DNA of 11,037 nt from Candidatus Limimorpha equi (GTDB lineage: Bacteria > Bacteroidota > Bacteroidia > Bacteroidales > F082): positions 1 to 11,037 of the forward strand of contig JAGHSL010000264.1 of assembly GCA_018065885.1 (NCBI GenBank), read 5' to 3'. The notes beneath the pieces were generated by a model. The model did no database searches, had not been told where the DNA came from, and saw only the letters and a list, made by a program, of their open reading frames with translations. Both the position numbers and the translations under genes were made by a program. Below are positions 7,401-11,037 of the stretch, one piece after another; position 1 is the first letter of the stretch; each line of letters starts with the position of its first letter.

Positions 7401-7815
7401 CCAAAGAGCCAGAAAAGCCCTGACAATAATCAAAAGCAGAAACACCTATAGAAGTTACGGAATTTGGAATAACCAAAGAGCCAGTCAACTCACTACAGTA
7501 ATTGAAGGCATAGTCACCAATTGCCGTCACGGAATAGACAACGCCTTCTTTTTCTACCGTTTCCGGCAGCAAAATATTTCCTTCTGGCATTTCATAACCT
7601 TCCCAATCACCATATCCCCAATCGTCATAATGGGGGCAGGTTAGTTCCACCTTATGGTTTTCCTCGTCAGTAATTTTGTAATACAGTGTTTGACCTGTCG
7701 TACAAACGGCAGAGAAATCGAAGAAAGAATTCTGTCCATGCGCCGCAAAAGGCAGCATCAAAAGCAGGAGCATCCAACACTTTGCTTTCCCAATTTGTAA
7801 ATGTTTTATATCCAT
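1468..7815 (-). CDS. giant three-module BspA-like leucine-rich-repeat surface protein with T9SS sorting tail
   Basis: The 2115-residue product begins with a signal peptide (about 1-28, hydrophobic 'WMLLLLMLPFAAHG'). Three homologous modules follow, at roughly 31-567, 568-1087 and 1088-1656. Each starts with a cap of the type 'FSEVCSTGQTLYYW', followed by 'GYEMPAG' and 'LPETVEHDGVTYTVTAI'. Next come Treponema/BspA-type LRRs of 22-24 residues with core 'IPNSVTSIGDYAFYxCSGFTG': 12, 11 and 15 units by my count. A second cap ('VPCGTSxxYRQ') precedes InlB/Flg_new-like repeats ending 'EDRSLVANF' or 'DRNLVANF', two in modules 1 and 2 but one in module 3. Module 3 also has an island (about 1355-1402) containing 'FGCKNTIIPNDV'. 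Residues 1657-2045 form a beta-rich stretch with 'NWSTVSNWNTNALPTE' and 'GFNLIGNPFPC', of a kind seen before sorting tails. The T9SS type A tail (about 2048-2115) has 'VIDVMGR', 'MTAGVYVLNLNGK' and a final 'IVVK'. Such proteins are known as surface adhesins; the ligand is unknown. A promoter lies at 7859-7892. Confidence 0.93.
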   Translation of the reverse strand: MDIKHLQIGKAKCWMLLLLMLPFAAHGQNSFFDFSAVCTTGQTLYYKITDEENHKVELTCPHYDDWGYGDWEGYEMPEGNILLPETVEKEGVVYSVTAIGDYAFNYCSELTGSLVIPNSVTSIGVSAFDYCQGFSGSLVIPNSVLTIGDAAFNWCDGFTSLSLGNSLTSIGSSAFWACMNFHGSLVIPNSVETIGESAFGYCSFTNLSLGNSLTTIEAYAFSYCISFSGSLVIPNSVETIGDGAFCGCEGFRSLSLGNSLTSIGNSVFESCRNLSGSLIIPNSVETIGEYAFCECSAIKSLVLGNSLTTIDANAFLYCNNLAGPLVIPNSVTVIGDNAFSDCFGLTSLSLGNTVTSIGMNAFENCGFSFIESKTAIPPTLANGCFDGVDLAIPVQVPCGAVETYSQASGWNEFGNYSEFRTFEIAVYTSDDVMGRAALVQRPDCETGIAIVEATANHGCEFVNWTENGELVSTDATYSFEATADRSLVANFVPAGIPAVITAMANPTEGGTIIGVGTYEQMETVTLTAVPDLGYEFDYWSENDVWASDNQTISFTAVVDRNLVANFREVAYNFSEVCSTGQTLYYWIPDAPNHKVAITSPNNEYSGWNGYEMPAGEIILPETVEHDGVTYTVTAIRNYAFNECSDLTGSLVIPNAVTSIGEYAFCDCSGFTGDLVIPNSVMSIGDYAFDYCSGFDGSLTLSASLQEIGRSAFYYCSGFTGDLVIPNSVTSIGDYAFDYCSGFDGSLTIGNFVTTIGSSAFYGCNGFTGDLVIPNSVTSIGSSAFRGCTGFKGSLTLGNSMTSIDNTVFYGCSGFTGNLVIPKSVTSIGNYAFYNCSGFKGDLTIPNLVTSIGNYAFCSCSGFNGSLTIGKSVTSIGDYAFYGCTRLSSITSKADVPPVLVSSCFNNVSTYISVYVPCGTSAVYRQTSVWSRFRYFSELRMFEINLLASEDIMGSVAVIQMPDCEDDVTIVEATANPGCEFVNWTENGVEVSTDANYSFEAAEDRSLVANFRLTGIPAVIEASAFPAEGGTVTGAGTYEQMEPVTLTATPDLGYEFDYWSENDEWISGDQTITFTAVGDRNLVANFKEKAYSFSEVCSTGQTLYYWIFDAPNRKVALTSPNGNDWSAWSGYEKPAGEIVLPETVEHDGITYTVTSIRNYAFYDCCDLTGSLVIPASVTSIGEEAFEDCTGFNGTLTLPNSLQEIGGWAFDDCIGFTGDLTIPNSVTSIGEDAFFNCIGFNGTLTLSNSLQEIGIWAFQECSGLTGDLTIPNSVTSIGEGAFNYCIGFNGTLTLPNSLQEIGDWAFEDCSGFTGDLTIPNSVTSIGNSAFYNCNGLMGSLIIPNLVAFIGDRAFGGNGFSAIAVDSDNPYYYSEGNAVIRKSDKVLAFGCKNTIIPNDVCGIGDYAFYECSGLMGSLTIPNSVTSIGDYAFYECSGLTGDLYIPNSVTSIGERAFFYCIGLNGTLTLSNSLQEIGYGAFYDCSGFTGDLTIPSSVTTIGSYAFYNCTGFNGSLTIGNSVTSIGYSAFSNCNGLSSITSRPDNPPVLRNLCFYAVPKNIPVYVPCGTSEAYRQANGWNEFSNYLEIWMHEIEVLSSDETMGSVFIVQTPDCETNIAIVQATANPDYEFVNWTENGVEVSTDASYSFEATEDRSLVAVFRPSSALVFIGSETDHNWSTVSNWNTNALPTETDDVFVNGICELNGMAVVKSLTMNVGKSMAVKDGGILTVTEQLATFDASQLVVEDGGQLVHNNNALATVQKTINGFTGSNDNYYLIASPVTDNTSVANLTSNAYDLYTFDQTEELEWRNQHENVAVAHKNGYLYANSGTVTLQFAGTVAASAEATPLDYEVGNDFTGFNLIGNPFPCNAYVESSYLRMNAEGTALMAGSGAVAPCEAVFVEATGENQSVTFSKTATRINAINISVSKNRGAFFDRSIVRFDGKGDLHKMILNDDGAKLYIPQGGEDFATICQQTNEGEIPVNFKAAQNGTYFITVDTENLIVDYLHLVDNLTGADIDLLAASSYAFEAKASDYASRFKLVFSVNGDAASTGSAGDFAYISNGEIIISNEGRATLQVIDVMGRIVSSEEINGECRISTNGMTAGVYVLNLNGKTQKIVVK
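3851..4282 (-). repeat. 144-bp higher-order tandem repeat (two LRR units) in module 3
   Basis: Near-identical blocks start at 3851, 3995 and 4139, exactly 144 bp apart (48 codons, two 24-residue LRRs). Within each, a second conserved block starts at 3919, 4063 and 4207, again 144 bp apart. The unit encodes an alternation of 'DLTIPNSVTSIG' and 'TLTLPNSLQEIG' LRRs. A related copy of the second block lies at about 3400-3451. A single pair with the same 144-bp offset occurs in module 2 (5593 and 5737). Copies differ by only a few bases over 50-base stretches. Confidence 0.88.
4630..6229 (-). repeat. long-range direct repeats (about 1.56 kb apart) joining modules 1 and 2
   Basis: Positions 4630-4672 and 6187-6229 are identical over 43 bases, 1557 bp apart, and encode the same part of the second InlB-like repeat ('GYEFDYWSEND'). 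A similar long match links the first InlB-like repeats of modules 2 and 3 (about 2907-2943 and 4841-4878). These mark the three LRR modules as products of whole-module duplication. Confidence 0.8.
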
Positions 7816-7858
7816 AGTTTTATGTATTTAAATCCGATATTGTAAACAATGCACCTTG

Positions 7859-7892
7859 CAAATATAGGTATTTTTCATTTTTGGAGCGCAAA
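7859..7892 (-). promoter_or_regulatory. Bacteroides-type promoter for the giant LRR gene
   Basis: Read on the minus strand, a perfect TAnnTTTG -7 box (TATATTTG, 7859-7866) is preceded by a TTTG -33 element (7889-7892) with a 22-base spacer; the usual spacing is about 19-21, so it is slightly long. Transcription would start near 7852, giving a leader of about 35-40 bases before the ATG at 7815. No Shine-Dalgarno sequence is seen; the leader is A/T-rich, as is usual for the phylum. Confidence 0.65.
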
Positions 7893-8149
7893 ACGGTTGG
7901 AAATATTAAACATTCTCCATGTATCACAGGTTTTTACGAAAAAAAGCATTCGCATGAATCACGGTATGAAAGAAAACAAAACCTGCGACACACACAAAAT
8001 TATATTTGCTACCGAATCTCGCAACCGCTCGATTCTTCACAACCTCCAATCACCAGCAACAGAAGAATACAACGGCTTTAAAAAAACGTGATAATCAAGA
8101 CGCTTGCGCCAATAAAATCAGCGAAATCAGCTGTTCAAGAAATCATGTT

Positions 8150-8221
8150 CCGCTAAGGCGGTAGAAAGTAAATCAGAGCCGCACTACATTAGCGGCGACT
8201 GATTCATGAGGAGCAAGCTCC
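8150..8221. repeat. string of three hairpins
   Basis: CCGC-TAAG-GCGG lies at 8150-8161. An 11-bp two-part stem (AATCAG / CTGATT, then GCCGC / GCGGC, nine-base loop) spans 8171-8204. GGAGC-AA-GCTCC lies at 8210-8221. None has a following T tract, so these are palindromic repeat units rather than intrinsic terminators. Confidence 0.65.
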
Positions 8222-8234
8222 GAACTAAATACGG

Positions 8235-8265
8235 AGTAAATTTTAGAGTAAATTATGAGTAAATT
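8235..8265. repeat. three AGTAAATT direct repeats
   Basis: AGTAAATT occurs at 8235-8242, 8247-8254 and 8258-8265, at spacings of 12 and 11 bases, about one helical turn. It may be a short decayed tandem repeat or a set of protein-binding half sites; no gene start lies close by. Confidence 0.55.
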
Positions 8266-8316
8266 TCTTTTTTGCGCCAGCCAATCTGTGTTAATTTTTG
8301 CGCTTGCGCATCCAAA

Positions 8317-8397
8317 ATTTCTGTGCAATCTGTTTTATCTGTAGTTTGTTAAAAATCAGCGAAATCTGTGAAATCTGCGGTTCAAATAAATCCGTGA
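8317..8397. repeat. 9-nt periodic degenerate array (nAATCTGTG)
   Basis: The stretch divides into nine-base units in one phase: ATTTCTGTG, CAATCTGTT, TTATCTGTA, a diverged unit, AAATCAGCG, AAATCTGTG, AAATCTGCG, a diverged unit, then AATCCGTGA. An isolated related unit (CAATCTGTG) lies at 8282-8290. A shorter version (AAATCAGCG, AAATCAGCT, GTTCAAGAA) occurs at 8115-8141. Similar AAATCTGTGAAATCTGCGG strings are, from memory, common between genes of Bacteroidota. Confidence 0.7.
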
Positions 8398-8425
8398 CAA
8401 TCAAGACGCTTGCGTCAAGCAAAAC

Positions 8426-10345
8426 CTAAGACGGGTCTTCCGCAGAAACGGCAGGAGGAAGCGTCACGAAGTCGCCTTCAGCCTGGAAATAGGCAATCAG
8501 CTTTTCATAGAATCTATTTTGGCCTAAGGTATCAGCATTTCCTAAGATAATCAGTTTCTTACGCGCACGGGTAATGGCCACATTCATTCTTCGCAAATCG
8601 TTGAGGAAACCAATGTCGCCTCTTGCGTTGTCGCGCACCAAACTCATCACGATGACATCGCGTTCCTGTCCCTGAAAGCCATCCACCGTATTGACAGCAA
8701 TGTTTTTCCGCAAAGGTTTCAGCATACGGTTGTTACGCACATACCTACGTAACAGCCTGACCTGCGCCTTGTAAGGCGAGATAATGCCGAAATCCACCTC
8801 ATCGTGCAACATTCGTTCCATGCCTATCAACTTCACATAATCCATCAAGGTCTTCATCAGCAGCTTTGCTTCTTCCTGATTCATACGGCTTTGGCTGCGG
8901 TTAAGCTGTTCGCTGAAATTGCATTGCGAGGTATCAATCCACAACAAGGGCTTATCGATTGGCGAAACGAGACTATCGGCCACTGAGGGATCAGCTTTCA
9001 GTCGTCCATGATAAAACTGCCTCGACGAGAACTCCATTATCGCGCGGTTCATGCGATACTGAACCTCAAGCAGCGTAACGCACGAAGGCTTCGCCTTCAC
9101 CACTTTTTGCATCAAGGTTCGGCTTAATCCGGCTTTTGCTGCCTCCATACATTTGATGGTTGGCGGCAATTGCTGATGGTCGCCGGCGAAAATGACACGG
9201 TCGGCTTTCAATATGGCCGCCCAACATGCCGCTTCCAAAGCCTGCGCCGCCTCGTCGATGAAAAGTGTCCCGAAATGGCGACGCTCCATCAAGCGGTTGG
9301 CACTGCCAATCAAAGTACAGGCTATCACCGACGACGTGTTGAACAGTTCCTCGCGGATTTTCACCTCTAATTCCATCTCACGATGCTGCAATTTCCGCAA
9401 TTGGTTTTGCTCCTTCTCCCCTTTTTTCGGGTTTGCATTTAAATCGCGGATGGAGCGGCGGACGCCAAAAAGTTCCAGATAATCAGGATGATTGGCATAA
9501 CGGTACTCGTAGGAGCACTCCATCATCACATCATTGATACGCAAGGGATTTCCAATACGCAAAACCGAAATGCCACGACGATACAGCTGTTCGCTAATCC
9601 AATCGACGGCGGCATTGCTTGGAGCGCACACCAACACTTGGGTTTCGCGTTTCAAGGTCTCATAAACGGCTTCCACCAAAGTCGTCGTCTTTCCCGTTCC
9701 GGGCGGGCCATGCACGACAGCGGTCTCGCGGGCATTCAGCACCTTGGCAACAGCAACATTCTGACTCTCGTTGAGCCAAGGAATGGAGGGATAGTGCAAA
9801 TCCCTAAATTCCGGCTGCCGTTCACCGACAAGCACACTCCGCAGCCGCACAAATTTCTCGTCAGTAGCATCCACCACCTGACTTAAAGCATTCTGCATCA
9901 CCTGATAAGAGAAATCATCGATACCAAGATGAATGCCAAGCGACGAACGCTCAGCCAGTGCCAAAAGCGATTGCAACACCTGAAAATTGCCAACCACGAC
10001 CTGCATCCGATAGCCTTTCACGAGGCTCACAAAACAAGTGTAATTGAAAGAGACGATTTTGCCATTGGCATCACAACGGAAGAAATTCACCGCCTTACCG
10101 GGTTCAAAATCGCTGTTTTGCTCTTCTTCCTGAGGTTCGCCATCGAAAGAAATTTCCACTATCAGTTGATTGGTGGCGTTGTAATAGGAATTGCCCAAAC
10201 GAATTGGAAACCAGCAATCACCATCGGCGGAACGTCCTGTCAAAGGTGCCGATTTCAAGTTTTCAAGATACGAGTCTTTTTCGTACTCGTATTCCTTTTT
10301 CAGCAACTCGACCTGACTTTGCAGCGATTCAAATAGCTTTCCCAT
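8426..10345 (-). CDS. UPF1/IGHMBP2-like superfamily 1B helicase (DNA2/NAM7 type AAA ATPase)
   Basis: The 639-residue protein shows the full helicase motif series: Q motif 'LNESQNVAVAKVL' (191-203), Walker A 'GPPGTGKT' (213-220), motif Ia 'VLVCAPSNAAVD' (237-248), Walker B 'LFIDEAAQ' (361-368), motif III 'AGDHQQLPPT' (387-396), motif IV 'VQYRMN' (428-433), motif V 'VNTVDGFQGQERD' (551-563) and motif VI 'NVAITRARKKL' (588-598). Residues 1-30 are heptad-like ('QVELLKKEYEYEKDSYLENL'), and 40-185 match the place of the stalk and 1B beta-barrel that grips nucleic acid in this group. Members are known to be ATP-dependent 5'-to-3' DNA or RNA helicases in the cytoplasm; the bacterial substrate is uncertain. 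No nuclease, zinc-finger or R3H domain is present, and the length suits stand-alone bacterial members. The gene begins 12 bases after the stop at 10358, so the two are probably co-transcribed. The ATG at 10343-10345 is kept because the motif-bearing frame starts cleanly there; no Shine-Dalgarno sequence is visible. Confidence 0.93.
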   Translation of the reverse strand: MGKLFESLQSQVELLKKEYEYEKDSYLENLKSAPLTGRSADGDCWFPIRLGNSYYNATNQLIVEISFDGEPQEEEQNSDFEPGKAVNFFRCDANGKIVSFNYTCFVSLVKGYRMQVVVGNFQVLQSLLALAERSSLGIHLGIDDFSYQVMQNALSQVVDATDEKFVRLRSVLVGERQPEFRDLHYPSIPWLNESQNVAVAKVLNARETAVVHGPPGTGKTTTLVEAVYETLKRETQVLVCAPSNAAVDWISEQLYRRGISVLRIGNPLRINDVMMECSYEYRYANHPDYLELFGVRRSIRDLNANPKKGEKEQNQLRKLQHREMELEVKIREELFNTSSVIACTLIGSANRLMERRHFGTLFIDEAAQALEAACWAAILKADRVIFAGDHQQLPPTIKCMEAAKAGLSRTLMQKVVKAKPSCVTLLEVQYRMNRAIMEFSSRQFYHGRLKADPSVADSLVSPIDKPLLWIDTSQCNFSEQLNRSQSRMNQEEAKLLMKTLMDYVKLIGMERMLHDEVDFGIISPYKAQVRLLRRYVRNNRMLKPLRKNIAVNTVDGFQGQERDVIVMSLVRDNARGDIGFLNDLRRMNVAITRARKKLIILGNADTLGQNRFYEKLIAYFQAEGDFVTLPPAVSAEDPS

Positions 10346-10357
10346 AAGACGTTAAAC

Positions 10358-11037
10358 CTATTTCAGCAAAACCGTCTCCGGCACATCTCTGGTCATAAAA
10401 CGCACCGAGACTTCTGGCAATTCATCATCCTCACCTTTCACTGATTCACAACTGAAGGAAACCGAAGAGTCGCCTTGCGGCAAAGAGGCTATGCCTTGTT
10501 TTTCAACCGGAGCAATGAAATTGAAGTTTTTATCTGTAATGAATGCCTTTCCGCTAAAATCATACAACAGATATTGTCCTGATTTTAAAGTACATGCAAA
10601 CTGCAACACGCCATCCGAAGTCCTAAAGCAAGGATCCGTCACGCTGCCTTTCCCTTCAACATGAATCCGCAAGGCATAACGTCCATCGAAAGGCGTATTC
10701 CACTGCCAATCAGCACCATGAGGCTGTCCAGGCTGCATATCGCTGAAGTCGCAACGGAAACGGCGCGAAATGTGCATTTCGTACAACAAAAATGTGGAAT
10801 CATCCGATTTTTCCAAATGCCATTCCGTGTATGGGTCTTTCAGTCTTGCCTTTTGCGCCTCGCTGAAAGCATCGGCCAAACGCAGCGCATCCCAGTTTTT
10901 CATGGCATCGAGCAAATCGTCAAGTTGACCGTGATTGCGCATCGCGTTCATGTAAATCGTCATGCCATAACCAGCATCGAAGCCAGCGGCTTCCGACATG
11001 GCCCACTCCACATCTTCCAAAGTCGTACATTCATATT
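10358..11037 (-). CDS. C-terminal part of an unknown protein, possibly glycosidase-like; 5' truncated by window edge
   Basis: The frame is open to the right edge: codons upstream of a TTG at 11018-11020 read 'YECTT', so that TTG is not needed as a start and about 226 C-terminal residues are visible (stop TAG at 10358-10360). The first part is helical, with 'LEDVEWAMSEAAGFDAGYGM' and 'LADAFSEAQKARLKDPYTEW'. After 'HLEKSDDSTFLLYE' the rest is beta-rich with alternating hydrophobic residues ('FDGRYALRIHVEGKG', 'SGQYLLYDFSGKAFITDKNF'), as in a jelly-roll accessory domain. A helical segment followed by a beta-sandwich at the C-terminus recalls large secreted carbohydrate-active enzymes of Bacteroidota. 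That is an inference from shape and a vague memory of similar sequences; no catalytic residues are visible. No T9SS tail is present (it ends 'VPETVLLK'). It lies 12 bases upstream of the helicase on the same strand and is probably the first or a middle gene of that operon. Confidence 0.8.
   Translation of the reverse strand, partial: YECTTLEDVEWAMSEAAGFDAGYGMTIYMNAMRNHGQLDDLLDAMKNWDALRLADAFSEAQKARLKDPYTEWHLEKSDDSTFLLYEMHISRRFRCDFSDMQPGQPHGADWQWNTPFDGRYALRIHVEGKGSVTDPCFRTSDGVLQFACTLKSGQYLLYDFSGKAFITDKNFNFIAPVEKQGIASLPQGDSSVSFSCESVKGEDDELPEVSVRFMTRDVPETVLLK

Larger units (their letters stand above)
8088..8418. repeat. direct repeat pair GTGAyAATCAAGACGCTTGCGyCAA with inner AAAATCAGCGAAATC copies
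   Basis: A 25-base unit occurs at 8088-8112 and 8394-8418 with two differences (23/25). Next to each lies an exact 15-base match, AAAATCAGCGAAATC, at 8114-8128 and 8352-8366, but on opposite sides: downstream of the first 25-mer and upstream of the second. The core CGCTTGCG recurs a third time inside the palindrome GCGCTTGCGC (8300-8309), and the 8405-8416 copy is a perfect hairpin (GACGC-TT-GCGTC). Confidence 0.8.
7893..8425. other. gene-free intergenic region with repeat mosaic
   Basis: No credible gene was found here. The left part (7893-8087) is AT-rich and carries an 8-bp inverted repeat, CAGGTTTT (7927-7934) and AAAACCTG (7978-7985), with a 43-base spacer. The right part (8088-8425) is a mosaic of direct repeats, hairpins and a 9-nt periodic array, listed separately. 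No T-tract terminator is evident downstream of the helicase stop at 8426 on the minus strand. Confidence 0.7.

Noticed and set aside
8001..8008. TATATTTG on the plus strand, matching the TAnnTTTG promoter box
   Set aside because: There is no TTTG element 19-22 bases upstream and no plus-strand gene downstream.
7849..8091. Two overlapping plus-strand open frames (7849-8091 and 7881-8081) in the intergenic region
   Set aside because: The products show no recognisable domain, signal peptide or coding-like composition, and the frames overlap each other and the minus-strand promoter; they look like chance frames in AT-rich DNA.
8300..8310. GCGCTTGCGC hairpin as terminator of the helicase transcript
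   Set aside because: On the minus strand the hairpin is followed by A residues rather than a U tract.
8426..10345. Helicase as part of a phage-defence system
   Set aside because: It has no nuclease or sensor domain, and neither neighbour is a known defence partner; a stand-alone UPF1-like helicase is the simpler reading.
11018..11020. TTG as the start codon of the right-edge gene
   Set aside because: The frame stays open to the window edge, and the residues after the TTG look like the middle of a folded domain rather than an N-terminus.

Overview
The window looks like chromosomal DNA from an uncultured member of the Bacteroidota, most likely the order Bacteroidales. The reasons are two proteins ending in type IX secretion (T9SS) type A sorting tails, a giant BspA-like leucine-rich-repeat (LRR) surface protein, signal peptides of the form '...AFSQ / ...ASAQ / ...AHGQ', a TAnnTTTG promoter box of the Bacteroides kind, weak or absent Shine-Dalgarno sequences, and palindromic and periodic intergenic repeats of a style common in this phylum. 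Family names rest on motif reading and memory; no database search was possible.

Layout, left to right. (1) Positions 1-449 (+) hold the 3' end of a T9SS-exported protein, closed by a strong intrinsic terminator (472-503). (2) A compact cluster of palindromes (519-585) ends 12 bases before a small secreted repeat protein (598-948, +). Its six 'VKIVESFPD' units, arranged as two 35-residue halves, match what I recall of the 7(1) septoil-knot family. (3) A bidirectional terminator (963-993) separates it from a convergent small secreted or membrane-tailed protein (1018-1287, -). (4) Positions 1468-7815 (-) encode a 2115-residue protein built from three successive BspA-like modules (about 38 LRRs) plus a T9SS tail. 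It has a recognisable promoter at 7859-7892. (5) Positions 7816-8425 carry no convincing gene; from about 8088 they are a mosaic of hairpins, direct repeats and a 9-nt periodic array. (6) Positions 8426-10345 (-) encode a UPF1/IGHMBP2-like superfamily 1B helicase. It lies 12 bases downstream of a gene that enters from the right edge (10358-11037, -), a protein of unknown function that may be the C-terminal part of a carbohydrate-active enzyme.

Functionally, positions 1-7815 are dominated by exported proteins: T9SS cargo, a small knotted or repeat protein, a small membrane-tailed protein and a giant adhesin-like LRR protein. The right end is a probable two-gene transcription unit that joins an unknown protein to a nucleic-acid helicase. 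I see no CRISPR array, transposase, tRNA or rRNA. The points most worth a second look are the septoil-knot-like protein and its duplicated DNA, the three-module architecture and 144-bp higher-order repeat of the LRR gene, and the intergenic repeat mosaic.
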